28,790 nt of DNA from Saccoglossus kowalevskii. Its lineage: Eukaryota > Hemichordata > Enteropneusta > Harrimaniidae. Positions 15,400 to 26,356 of the stretch are shown in pieces. The stretch is from contig NW_003109098.1 in assembly GCF_000003605.2 (NCBI RefSeq), forward strand, positions 196,785-225,574. Direction: 5' to 3'. The position numbers and the translations under genes were made by a program. Each line of letters opens with the position of its first letter. Within the stretch, counting starts at the first letter, position 1. The notes under the pieces are model-generated. The model was not told where the DNA came from. It made no database searches and saw nothing but the letters and a program-made list of their open reading frames with translations.

Positions 15400-16330
15400 T
15401 TTTCCATTAATGTAGCTTCTAACCCTGATTGATATGCATCACCCTGTATTTTGACCTGACCTGCCCACATAATCATATTTGAACACTGGTGAACAACTTT
15501 ATGTCAGCATATGCTTCTGCTTGTTGCTTTCCAAGACGAACTCAGCATAGTGATCATATCTCTGACAGCTTTGATAAAAATCTGTATAGATAGTTAACAC
15601 AACCTAACATGCGCTGAACTGCTTTCAGCTGAACTGCCATTTGTTGTGGACATGTTGACAATAATGGAGACTTTTTGTGGATCAGGTTTCAATTCTTCAA
15701 GTTGTCCCATGTATGTAACTTGTTCTTTTCTCTGCCTGAATTTCTTCATGTTGGACTACAGATTCACTTGTTACGCTCACTCTAATAATTGTATCATATT
15801 CTTATCATGGCCTCCTAGTGCTTCATCCATTATTTCACCAAAACCAAAACACAGAATAATACCCACTATTGCTTCTGTACCATCAAGTTCTGCAAGGACC
15901 TTATTGTGATGGCGTTGATATGCTTAGATAGTAAACTATCATGGTTCAATTTGACTTGAAAGAAGCTATCCTCACCATCCTAATAATGTGAGAATGTTTG
16001 CATCTGTAAGCTTTGGTAGCCATTGAATTTACTGTTGGCAACTGATATTTTGCTCGCTTAATAGCTTTAAGTCTCTTTGATCTATCCTCACGTTTAGCAT
16101 GTCAGCTTTCTGCCCTGCTACCAATCAAATCTATTGTGGAACTTCAGCTTTGCCTCTCCATGTCATCATTTTTTTTATTTTCAGTTTGAACAGAACTGGT
16201 ACACAACTTGGTGCTATACAGGTTGCACAGTAGGATTCATCGCTATGTGGTATTCATATCCTAATCTTGTGAAAACTTCACTGTGATATTTTTAAGGATA
16301 ATCTGAAAGAAAATTCATTGAAATCATGAG
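15400..16330 (-). pseudogene. Ty3/Gypsy reverse transcriptase remnant
   Basis: On the minus strand, in several frames, I can read RLGYEYHIAMNPTVQP (start of the RT region), a piece resembling the RT palm (about 15910-15980), ILCFGFGE, EQVTYMG and ELKPDPQKVS (RT thumb, about 15690). The active-site aspartate pair expected before ILCFG is not present. The order fits one decayed element running from gag at 16642 to integrase near 14700. The plus-strand frame 15646-15909 is a shadow. Confidence 0.75.
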
Positions 16331-16426
16331 TGTTATGTTGTTCGCTTTGTGATTCACTGCATCAATATGATTAAATATTAAACAGAATTGACTTATATGG
16401 CTTGCTGACATTTTTGCTTGGTTTCT

Positions 16427-16642
16427 TTATTTTCTCGAAAAATGATACGAAGTGATTGGTTTACCAAATTTGTTGCACGTTTTCTCAAACGCTTGACATT
16501 TTGTCTTGACTCTCACAGGACGTTCGCATAGCCGCCTGTCTCTAGTATTTGAATCATGAGTACCCATGACTGGTTTGTCTCTTATCAAACTTTCATTGAG
16601 GTTGTCAAACTTGCATGATCCCGATAGTTGACATAGTCGCAT
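16427..16642 (-). pseudogene. Ty3/Gypsy gag fragment (capsid C-terminal part)
   Basis: A 71-codon minus-strand frame contains CKFDNLNESLIRDKPVMGTH, then RDRRLCERP, KCQAFEKT. This is the pattern of the capsid C-terminal region of Ty3/Gypsy gag proteins (LIRD-x-x-V-x-G...ERLL...C-x-AFE). The zinc knuckle and protease that should follow are missing before the RT part at about 16330, so the element carries an internal deletion of the gag-pol junction. Confidence 0.7.
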
Positions 16643-16771
16643 AACATACTGATCTACAATTTTATATATACACTAAATGGTTCTTTGGCATGAAATGATC
16701 TTCTAACTTTGTTGGATTATATAGTGGGACTATTCATAATGTTCACACAATAGGTGATTTTCCGAACAATT

Positions 16772-16787
16772 GCGAGATCTCGCGAGA
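16772..16787. promoter_or_regulatory. TCTCGCGAGA palindrome in a CpG-richer patch
   Basis: TCTCGCGAGA (16778-16787) overlaps a second palindrome GCGAGATCTCGC (16772-16783). The first matches the motif bound by BANP at CpG-island promoters in vertebrates. It lies at the left end of a patch (about 16770-17100) richer in CpG than its surroundings. Minus-strand frames 17027-16845 and 17225-17028 in the patch are unrecognised. A promoter here is possible but no transcript can be shown. Confidence 0.35.
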
Positions 16788-17229
16788 TGCATGAAAGACG
16801 CGCGTCGAACGTCTGCCGCAAAAATCGAACGATTTGATTTTGAACTAGAATTTCTTTATTTCGCAGCTTACATTGACCGGCCGATCTTCGACAGAGGAAT
16901 ATTGCTTCCGAATACCCTTACTTAATCGAAATTGCCTATCATCAAATGTGGACAGCACATTATTAAGCATGGAAATGTCCCCGAAATACTTTCGCGTTTG
17001 TCGAATCCCACGCGATGTTTGACGCAACTACGACGCTATGACCTTTGTTTGTCCTGTTTTTACGTTCGATTTCACGCATAACGCGTGATTCTCGCAGTGA
17101 ACGAAAAATGGTCTATTCATACCCATAACACTACATAGTGGTCCAGCCTGTATTTGTTTGGATTTATCTCCCAATTGTAGAATATAAGTCAGCAACATTG
17201 AAATGCTTCTAGTTAAACACATCATCTAT

Positions 17230-17890
17230 CATGGACTGTGGCTTGATACCATTACTATAAATAAATCAACTGCATGTGGAAAGTAAGACAGTTTGACAGT
17301 TGATATAGTGAATTGTTTATTGTATTTATTGGCCTTGCTATAATAGTTGACAATAATACTATCCTGTATGGTGTTACTTTTACTTAAATCGAGTTCAATC
17401 ATATACATCTGTCTGGCTTCACTTTATTTCAAATATGGAAACTTCCTGTCCGACTCGTGGTTTTGCGCGAATTCCACAACACATCTATAGAAGATTTCAT
17501 TCACCTGACACGTTCTGATGCTCACTGCTCTCAGATTCTGCCAATGGCGAGTTAAAGACTTTCTGGGACCATGTTATGCCTTGCAGGAACGGTATATTAA
17601 TTAAATATATGGGACTGTCATGGCATGTGTTACTAGGAGAAATCCATGTGCTTGTAAAGCATGGTTGAGAATGATGTAATCTTAGAGTACCCTACTCTGA
17701 GAGATGCCAAGTGGAATGCCTGATTTTCTCTATAACACTTATAAGTGATAACATGGAAAAAAGTTTCCTTTTTATTGATAAAGAAGTTCAAAATGCTTTT
17801 CATATTTAAGATCACATGTCTTCTTTAAGATGGTTAGTGTATTTGTTAAATATACATTCAATTCTAAGTTAAACATTCTGTTATTCATAT
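17230..17890. other. No gene recognised
   Basis: AT-rich DNA, possibly including diverged LTR sequence. The minus-strand frame 17815-17633 has no family signature. Confidence 0.4.
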
Positions 17891-18140
17891 GTTCATGCCA
17901 TGATTAGTACTTGTCAACAATGGAGCCTAATGCCATGTATTGAGATACATGGTATTGTATTAGTGATATAGCACCCTCAGTGACGAGGTCATTGGTTGAT
18001 CCGACAGTTTATATACGTTAATTACTGGTTGACTGGGTGTAGACAGTAATACAATTTGAGTGAGTGTTTATTTGGTTAAATCCAGAACCATATGTTGACC
18101 AGATGTCCATGGGATGTGACATTGGCGACGAGAATCGGAC
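17891..18140 (+). mobile_element. 3' part of an LTR and primer-binding site of a retrotransposon
   Basis: The sequence ends ...GGGATGTGACA at 18121, followed after one base by TGGCGACGAGAATCGGAC (18123-18140). LTR ends in CA and primer-binding sites beginning TGG complement the CCA end of a tRNA. This one resembles a serine-tRNA type site. A TATA-like TTTATATACG is near 18007-18016. The 5' limit of the LTR is not defined. The element would run rightward into the assembly gap, and no matching second LTR is seen in the window. Confidence 0.55.
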
Positions 18141-18147
18141 TACAATA

Positions 18148-18197
18148 NNNNNNNNNNNNNNNNNNNNNNNNNNNNNNNNNNNNNNNNNNNNNNNNNN
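18148..18197. other. Assembly gap (50 Ns)
   Basis: Exactly 50 Ns, the usual placeholder for a gap of unknown size. It lies immediately inside an LTR element. The true distance and the relative orientation of the two sides are therefore uncertain, and open frames crossing it are not real. Confidence 0.98.
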
Positions 18198-18258
18198 AAG
18201 AAAGTGTATTTTGGGTGTGAATAAGGAACTGATATAAACAACCAGATTAGAGATTAAC

Positions 18259-18540
18259 TCAAACTCTACCAAATGATTTCCCATTTCTTTTATTGTATTT
18301 GGGATTTCCTCCTTTCTTTTCACGCCGACAGATGGGTGTTGAATTTGTACGGTTCGTTGTTGCAAAGTTATTCTGACCACATCTATAACATTCACTTTTC
18401 TGTGGATTTTTACTCAGGTACTGTTTCTGACTAGAGACTCCTTTGGAATGGAATTGTGATTCTACAGCTTCAAAAGACCCTGTTAATATAAGGGTTTCTT
18501 CAAGACTCGGTTTATCACTCTTTCTAGAAGTTTGCGTCAA
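18259..18540 (-). pseudogene. Gypsy-type gag fragment with degenerate zinc knuckle
   Basis: The minus-strand 93-codon frame contains SLEETLILTGSFEAVESQF and then CYRCGQNN, i.e. the gag C-terminal helix followed by the start of a CCHC zinc knuckle (C-x2-C). The His and last Cys of the knuckle are not in place, so it is decayed or frameshifted. It is oriented opposite to the LTR and primer-binding site on the other side of the gap. Confidence 0.6.
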
Positions 18541-19690
18541 TTAAGTATTAGATTCACAGTGTTCTACAACTTAAGCGTAAAGGTGGCCAAGTGAAATTAG
18601 AAAAAAAAGCAAAACATGCATAGTTGTCCGCCAGAGGCAATTAGGAGTACTAGTCTTTCTGTAGCATCGTGGGAGGATTTTGCGGTAGATTGTCTTGGCC
18701 CATGCACCTATAGTTACACCAAAATGGCAAAATGGTTGGGCGGCAACACCAGTCACTTGAAAATCAGATGAATACGGCACAAGCTGAAGGAAGTGACTCT
18801 AAAGAAGAAGCAATTTTAACATACTGGCAAGAGCTATCAGTACTGCTGTCGGTATGTAAATGCGTACTTGAACGCCCAAGTTGAAGAGAGAATTCGCCGA
18901 TCTCGAAGTTCGAGAGAGAGAGAGATGCGAAAATGAAAAGAACGGAAAAATTTTATGCAGGTAGTTTCCAAAGCAGAAAGCAAAGTTACTGTAGAGTCAC
19001 CAGTGAAACTTCAAGATGATCGTAATATATCACAGGTCAACAAGTACTGTGTTCTAGAGGAAACCGATACCAGAAATACAGCAGGATAAGATACAACACT
19101 TACAACAAATCTCCGATGGAATTCTCCAACAATACTGCGACACCAATAAGTAGACGTAAAACAGATAGTGTTACCAAACAAATTTCATGATTTCGTGATA
19201 ACATCCTGTGAAGGAGACTAAGTGAATGATAATGAAGATGATCATTTCATAAGACTTTGCATGTAGTGAGAGTTCAATCATTGTAAAAACATTTGAAATA
19301 GAAATGGATTATGACATCGTATTCATTAACCATACAAAATGATTAGACTGTTCTAGATTTCAGTGTGATGAAATGCCGGTATGGATTATTGTTAACTGTA
19401 GTTTGTATGATTATCATAAACATTTCTAGTCACAGTGTTTATTGGGCTGTTAGACGGATTGATTTTGAGATGTGTTGATTAATCACTGTTAAGTAATACA
19501 ATATCTGAATTGATATTGTATATCACTGATTGATATTGTATATCAAAAATGAGAGATGTCATGTATTGGAATATATTGTTTTGTATTGAATTATATAATA
19601 TGGGTTTTGCCTTTCTTTTCCAAAATATTTGCATCTTCGGCAGATGTTTGCTCGCACGGAATGCCTTCTAGTTGTTTTTTGTAATTTCAC
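18541..19690. other. No firm gene; element debris and short repeats
   Basis: Plus-strand fragments at about 18725-19130 look protein-like over short stretches (for example EGSDSKEEAILTYWQELS) but are full of stops; they are probably retrotransposon debris. A short (GA)n lies near 18909-18922. TGATATTGTATATCA is repeated at 19511-19525 and 19531-19545. The minus-strand frame 18780-18571 is unrecognised. Confidence 0.35.
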
Positions 19691-19693
19691 TAT

Positions 19694-19765
19694 ATGGCTG
19701 AGAATGTCGTTTGCGCAAAACTGTTATTTTTATTCTCATACCTAGAAGACAAGAACGCCTTACAG
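19694..19765 (+). CDS. Candidate first coding exon of an unknown gene
   Basis: ATG at 19694, with an in-frame stop four codons upstream, opens 24 codons starting MAENVVCAKLLFLFSYLEDK and ending NALQ. The exon closes at TTACAG|GTAATT, a good donor, phase 0. The frame hits a stop soon after the donor, as expected of an intron. No family is recognised and no next exon was found; chance remains possible. Confidence 0.35.
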
Positions 19766-19769
19766 GTAA

Positions 19770-21220
19770 TTTTTACCATATTGTAATATTGTCATACATT
19801 TTTTTTGCAAATATGTCACTATTAAAATACGAGTGCTCAATTATTTTGCAATTTGATTAAGAGTTTTTGGGTAAAAAAAATAATTTGAAGAGCTATGTGA
19901 CCTCAACTAATTACCTAATATATATCCAATTCGAATTGAATAACTTGAATATTCAACTATGCATCCAAATTGCGACACGTTCTACAATAAGGAAAAGATG
20001 AACATTTAAACACGGCAACACCAGTAGGCAGAAATTAAACCATACAGTGCAATAGACAAACACAGCTGCCAATCAAAGTATACACAGTATGATACAGAAC
20101 ATTATCAATCATTGACGTAATCAATGTATTAGGTATAATGGTTGAAAGGTTATCCACTGACCTATATACGTTTGCATTCATTTTCGCTGTACTTTTTGAT
20201 TGCAATCAAGAGTTCAAACTATAATATGTTATATTTTTAGAATGAACTATTAGTCACGAAGTAGAATGCTATTCCAATCCTGTCTATGAAGGACGCCACT
20301 CGATATTGTGATTTTAGCTCTTCTTTCTATCTACCAAAATATTGTTTATGAAATAGGAACATCGGTCGAGATCTTCTGAACATATTCCCATTTAAAGGTG
20401 ACATCTACGGTTTCTAAATTATCTGGTTATGCTATGAAATGCGGAAGTTGTTCTCCAGTAGCTAAAAATGTATTGACATCATTTTTGTTTTAGCTTCAGC
20501 CGTAGTGTCACTGTTGTCGCATCTGATTCTGTGTATGTGAAAGTTCAATAGGTAATGGTATGTGGTAATGGTGACAGTGCATTCATTGACAGAAACCTTA
20601 CGTAGCAACATTATTAACTTAGCGAATAGATACATTCTTTCTTCCATATCGATTCACTTTGGACTACAAAGGTGAAAACATAATATGGCAGAACCCCGTG
20701 GACCCGCATTGACGTTTGTGGCGTGTGGGTAAAAATTATTCTCACTCGTGATGTGTTTTATCCGTGGTTTTGCTTCATCCCATACAGCTCAGACGCTAGG
20801 ATTATGTCATATTAAAGTTATATTATAAATAATATAACAAAAAATCTAATATTCACAAGTCATGTGATGTTTCGGTTGAAACACCTAGTACATCTGACAT
20901 ATAAAGTAATATTTCCCTTTGTTTGGGAACACGCTTATTTGTGACGCTTCGCTGCACCAGCTTGTTATTGCGAAATCGAGTTAAAATTGTTTTTAGAAAG
21001 AATGATATTTTATACAGTTATAAATTGTGTATATTGATGTTAGCAGGGAACATCATTAGTCTAAATACTGGCACGTATTAATGTTAAATATCAATTTAGA
21101 AAAATACATTTTTCATATTTTTTTTAACCGAATTACCAAATGGGGAAAATGTTGACGTGACAGACAGCACATATACATCATCATTGTTTACTCATTCGAC
21201 ACCTCTAAAAGGGGTTTGCT
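19770..21220. other. No firm gene
   Basis: Mostly AT-rich. A perfect palindrome of 9-bp arms, GTTATATTA and TAATATAAC, lies at about 20817-20838. A very weak candidate start exon is at 20685-20728 (ATG, MAEPRGPALTFVAC, donor GG|GTAAAA, phase 2). The minus-strand frame 20647-20462 has no family signature. Confidence 0.35.
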
Positions 21221-21223
21221 CAG

Positions 21224-21272
<49 letters not shown>

Positions 21273-21320
21273 GCAACTATTATTATTATTATAGTAGTAG
21301 TAGTAGTAGTAGTAGTAGTA
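21224..21320 (+). repeat. Compound trinucleotide microsatellite (AAC)n-(ATT)n-(TAG)n
   Basis: About 50 bp of AAC repeats (21224-21270) pass through CAGCAACT into ATT repeats (about 21277-21291), then TAG repeats (about 21292-21320). Confidence 0.95.
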
Positions 21321-23294
21321 ATATATGTTCATTGCTAAGTCGAGATTCAACAAGTACCCATTGGCAGACTTACAGTGTTCGCACTAATCCTCTTCAAACA
21401 GACAGACCATATTTGGGGAATTCAGATGCAATTGTTGTACATGCTGTAATTGAGAAAAGGCATATATCAAAGATGGTTCGTTGAGGGAAGATGGCAACTT
21501 GTTAAAACTAATAGTGTTTATAACAAATTCTCTTCTAATACGCCATATATGTATATATTACACAAACATTGTGATGTGTCTGTTTTAATTGCGGAAACAA
21601 AGATTCGAAGTAATACAATTTAAAATAAAGATTCCAAGTAATAAAATTTAAAATGAACATTTTAAAAAGAGTAATTTAAAATCAATATGTAGTGGCGATG
21701 TATACAATATAGAGAGATAAATACATGGGTCGAAAGTTGTTTGCCTCTAAATATTACTATGTTATTTTATATGGACCTTTGGTACTCGCCTGTTGTATAA
21801 ATTGCTATGGGGCTCATATCCAACTCATAAATAGTCGTATATGTAACTCTCTGATGACTTGGCGGTACTGCTGGTTCCATGTCACTCCTCCCTCGGGAGT
21901 ACTCACCTGGATTTTGTGTGCGAGTGCTCCGCAACCAGTTAAAAACTGGACCCAAAAGGATCGACGTTGAGGGCGCTTCTAGCGTGGCCGGAAATTTTAA
22001 AAATGGGGGCCAACGGCGCATACCTGTATACTTCAACTGTATGTATGTCATTAACAGATCACATGGCTCCTATTATTGATTTTTTCTCCGCGCTTTTTTC
22101 TGAAACGCGGTGTGCGGGTGCTTTCTTCAATCGGTTGATGGAGATGAGTGTAAAGTTTTGTTTATTGAAGCCTAGTCACCAATCGCATGACAGTGTCCAT
22201 TGGTCTATTATGTAAAATCATGGAGCTATTGCTGGAGCTATTGCATATTGTAGTTAGTTGTCCATGGAAATTTCATTCGCCCAATCTATTCTTGACCGCA
22301 ACGAACAACTAAACAACGAAATGTTTGTGTTGATAATCTCACCGAAATCGTGTTTATTTCAGACCACAACATTCGTAAACAATGTAAACACATTATCTAC
22401 GTTCTTATATACAAATTTGAATGCATAATGTTAACGTAAAGTAAATTAGACGGCGGGTTTTACCGCGCTTTCTTCAGCGCGTCAGTCGAGTCCGCGGTCG
22501 AGAATTGATGTATGGAGCGCCACCTACCGGCAAAATTCAGCAGTCACATACCGCACATTCCTTAACGGTCTCTGGAATGTGCAGATGGTGGTAATATATT
22601 TATGTCTCCCGAAATGTTAACGAAAATAACTTCGATTAATGAGCATAAACTGTCGAATTTTTGAAAAAATGCCAAAACATATTACTGTCTATGTAGAAGG
22701 GTTGGTGTTTATTAAATTATAGGGCTCTGAATATAATCTGTTTGTCTGGGATGAAGATAGTACTTTGAAACATTTCAATTCGTATGCACCCTAGATGAGC
22801 CTCCGGGAGGATCATCACAATGTCACACCGAACCGCATCATAAAATACCACGGACTATTCCACTCAGCCTATGGGGTAAACGAGGGGTGTTGACATGCTC
22901 GTGATGACACCTTTTGAAGCTACACCTGGCTCAATGCCAAAAATAAACTCGTTGAGTGCATGTTCAATTGTTGCCCACTTAAGTTTGTCCCCATTGACCA
23001 GAATAAATGCACAACAAACGAGTACACCAAACAAGTGGTGGTCGCACTCTTACCCTGTCCTGGAACTTGTCATGAAAGTTCTCGGTGTCCTGAAAGGGGC
23101 GTGGCTCGTTGTCTTCTGAACTTTGCGTTGTAGTGGTGCGGTTTGGTCTGAGTCTGGCAGGGAGTTTGCATTCTTACAGGGTCGTTGTACGTCAAACTTT
23201 GCAGCAACTATTAGACTCGAATGATATGTTAGCCGTGGAAGGCACCCGTCCATCTTGAATTTTTAGTCAACTCTGCTGCTAAGTACTGAGAATA
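21321..23294. other. Upstream region of the PDZ gene; no firm gene
   Basis: Several short frames overlap on both strands at 21725-22215, and none has a recognisable domain. CpG-richer patches occur near 21950-22130 and 22440-22560 and could be regulatory. Two small perfect hairpins are present: CGCGCT/AGCGCG near 22463-22480 and GCACATTCC/GGAATGTGC near 22553-22582. The last 250 bp before the PDZ start codon presumably hold its 5' leader or promoter. Confidence 0.35.
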
Positions 23295-23399
23295 ATGGTT
23301 CGCGGGCAGACTTTGCGCGTCCACCTAACCGGCGGAGCTCCTTGGGGCTTTAGACTGCAGGGCGGTTCAGATAGCAACCTCCCTATAACTATTTCTAAG
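23295..23399 (+). CDS. First coding exon of a PDZ-domain protein (PDZ-LIM or synaptopodin-2 type)
   Basis: ATG at 23295 has a strong context (A at -3, G at +4). It opens 35 codons: a short basic start [11 protein letters not shown], then [13 protein letters not shown], then LPITISK, closing at TCTAAG|GTAGGA, phase 0. [12 protein letters not shown] is the carboxylate-binding loop region (PWGF) and second strand of the PDZ domain in PDZ-LIM (Enigma/ALP/Zasp), synaptopodin-2 and, more distantly, shroom proteins. In that family the domain starts right at the N terminus and an intron follows ISK/ISR. The family acts as cytoskeletal scaffolds that bind alpha-actinin at Z-discs or actin bundles. The next exon, with the rest of the PDZ, is not found to 28790. 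Confidence 0.85.
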
Positions 23400-23680
23400 G
23401 TAGGACTTTTTAATGAACATTTCATCTTTTGTATAACTTATATTCAATTACATAACTATAATTTTTAGCTTGTTGCGTTGCACATTCGGTCATCTTGTTC
23501 TTCTGTTTTGGTCCAGGCTGCCACAAAGCAGGGGATAGTGATTGTTGCTCATACACAACCGTTCCTTGCAAGAAATCTCCAAAACATGCTTGATTTAAAT
23601 TTATAGTTTTTAATTACGTGTCTTGTGTATTGTTTGGTATTAACTGAGAGAAACTTTGTACTTGTTTGTACGCAGTACTG

Positions 23681-23712
<32 letters not shown>

Positions 23713-25460
23713 TCAGATCACAGACAAGCTTCATTCTTCTATAACATCTTTTAAGTCGGGGAGCGCCCTGCGGCGTTCGACATGCCCGTTCTAAATCCGA
23801 TCCTGTTGGGGTGCAATGGGTTATCGACTCGTATGTCGGTGTTTGCACAAACAGCTGAATGTTTCCGGTAATCGATCCTATTATTCTGTTCAATATGCAT
23901 TTTAATATTTCCCTTCAATTATATATTTTCTAAAACATTTGTTTTGGTTGAAATATTAGTTGTTCGGCATGAATTGCCTGGTGTGGAAGTAGGATTTTTA
24001 TTCGTGATAATATTAGTTAGAACCGAGACGCAACACGGGTAATCTGAAAAGCAATCCCTGCAGAACTTCGCGTTAAAATAATGACCGTGTTAGAAAAAAA
24101 GTAACAAGTTTGTAGCAAGGCAAATAATGTATTTTTAATGTCAATGTCTGTTTCATGCTGAGTGTCAATGGGTCATTAGTCATACCTCGGTGCTGGTATA
24201 CTAATGAACCCGCTGCCAAAAATAGAAACAAATTTGGGAATAACAACATCCTACCACATTTGCAGAATATTGTATGTGCTTATGTAGCACTTGAAAATGT
24301 CAGGGGATACAACGGAGACATTCTATGTTAGAATAGCTATCACTTGACACTAACAAGTTTTTTTTTATTGTGCATGTGGTACAAGCCAGATTCTCTCAAA
24401 TGTTGGAATCAGTGCGAAGCTACTTACAAGATTGTACCCTGATTGGCTACCCAACTCTAACTCCTAACAATCAGACCAATCAGAAAGCAGCTTGTCTGTT
24501 GACAGTTTTTTTTTTAGACTTTTTGGATTCTGCCTTGTAATGTTCTACTGTTAATGTTTGCAAGAGTCTAAAATCAACAAAATTATAATATTTCTGTTAT
24601 AAATATCGAAGATTTCTTACTTTTATGAAGATCGTTTATAATCAAACTAATTTTTATGGGAACTATTTGGTGGAAGGGGACAAAACATGACAAAGGCTGT
24701 GAAAGGGTTTTTGTTTATTTTTCTTCCATCCATCATATGCGACACTGTTTAGCAAGTTTACTCCTGCTAGTAACTCAAAACTGATGGTACAAGGTCTCTG
24801 ATTGGTGGCATTATATTACTACTAGTTCATTCAGCCAATCATAGGGGATTTTTCAGGTGTGAACAAAACAAAAGCATGATGCTCCTTGCACAAGTACAAT
24901 CCTAAAATAACTGTCCATCTTACAGAAATTATTATCTTAGAACAAGAATATGATATGTACCAAATATGTATTATTCTTTTGTAAGTTTTTACAGAGATGA
25001 AGATTCAGGTACAACAATTGCTTTTGATAATTCCTAAAAACACAGTGATTGATGTTAAAACTATGTAAAAACAATTAGAAGCCATGTTGATTTAAGAAAA
25101 CAAATTGAACATAAATATTTTTTTAGTCAGAATAATTGATATAATAACAAAATTAACAATTTTCTGAAATGATGAAATTTGAATATTTTCACAATTTATC
25201 AACAACTTAAAAAGCAATAAATTTGAAAGTGAATTAAATTTTAGATCTAGTTGTCATACATTTAAAATAAGAATCCATCTATGTGTGAAAGTTAAATTAG
25301 AATATTTGTATGATGTTGTTGAGTGCATAAACACGTAAACATGTTTTATTCTGTTATAATTGATTTTCACTGTGAGTGTATAAATCATCACAGTCGTCAT
25401 ACACGTATGTAGTTTATGTGCATTGCTCAATTGCATTTGACTCGTATCAAACGTGATGTG
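23400..25460. other. Likely first intron of the PDZ gene; ATT repeat and four CCAAT boxes
   Basis: No second PDZ exon is visible. An (ATT)n microsatellite lies at about 23682-23713, followed by a CpG-richer patch (about 23750-23880) with no recognised frame. CCAAT/ATTGG words occur as two inverted pairs: 24442-24446 with 24476-24480, and 24801-24805 with 24835-24839, both with 34-bp spacing. This could be a duplicated regulatory module or chance. Confidence 0.4.
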
Positions 25461-25664
25461 GTGCGATTATTGTGGCCATATTGAACATGACGCTGTGAGA
25501 CAATTGTGGCCATGTCGAACGCAACGCTGTGCGATTATTGTGGCCATATCGAACACAATGCTGTGCGATTATTGTGGCCATATCGAACACAACGCTGTGC
25601 GATTATTGTGGCCATTATGAACACAACGCTGTGCGATTATTGTGGCATATCGAAAGAGACGCAT
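25461..25664 (+). repeat. 34-bp minisatellite, six tandem units
   Basis: Units start at 25461, 25495, 25529, 25563, 25597 and 25631, each resembling GTGCGATTATTGTGGCCATA followed by TCGAACACAACGCT. The second unit is the most diverged. The unit carries CpGs in otherwise AT-rich intronic DNA. Since 34 is not a multiple of three, the frames 25529-25726 (plus) and 25757-25569 (minus) are not likely to be genes. Confidence 0.92.
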
Positions 25665-26356
25665 GTGATGCTTTAACATATCACACAGTGTATTTGAATC
25701 ATGATTGTTATGTTTATGATCATTAACACTTTCAAGAAAAAAATTAATTTGTTGCAATTCTCATAACTGGAAAATTAGAATAAATATAATTTTTTTATCT
25801 TTTTGATTAACATTAACACTCAATTCAAGGTAAAATTATATTTTAAGATTTAGATATTTTTAATAGTGTCTGGATTACTTTGAATTGAACTGGTGTTAGA
25901 GCAAATTAGATAAGGAGTTACTATATGAACATTTATTTCATAACACTCTTGCTGTTTTCTATATGCTAGAGACCTTGTTGGTCAAACACAGACTGTGAAC
26001 AGGCTGTGTTCTATTTAAAATAACAAAGCACATACTGAGAGAAGGCAACCTTGGTCAGTGTTAATAAAGATAGATGAACCCCATCTGCTTTTTCTTACTT
26101 CAGTTTGTAAACAAAAAAATCAATAACCCTTTATGTTCTCTAGTAATTCTTCTTTTTTTTAACCAAATTAGCTTTTTTTAGTTTTTTTCACTTTTATTAC
26201 ACTACGTGTGTTTGATATATACACAGTGTACAACTCACATAAAATACCTTGCTTAATATCTGTAGAAAAATCATGATCATGATGTTATTATGACTTTTTT
26301 GAAACATCACCAATATTTGTCAAAGCTTTTCACTTTATCAAGCTTTGAAAGTCTGT

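Noticed and set aside
20685-20728. Short ATG frame MAEPRGPALTFVAC with a donor
   Set aside because: The donor (GG|GTAAAA) is weak, the frame has 14 codons, and nothing around it supports a gene. Mentioned only in the region note.
22553-22582. Hairpin whose right arm starts GGAATGT, like the miR-1 seed
   Set aside because: The stem is only 9 bp with weak extension, and the sequence after the seed does not match miR-1. Too short for a microRNA precursor.
23050-23253. Minus-strand frame with ATG at 23253 and a GTAAGA donor, head-to-head with the PDZ start
   Set aside because: The two start codons would be only about 40 bp apart with no room for a promoter, and the peptide has no family signature.
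23701-23790. ATTTCAG acceptor followed by a 25-codon open frame as the second PDZ exon
   Set aside because: The translated residues do not resemble the PDZ continuation (no GSKA/GD-x-I pattern) and the frame stops within 80 bp.
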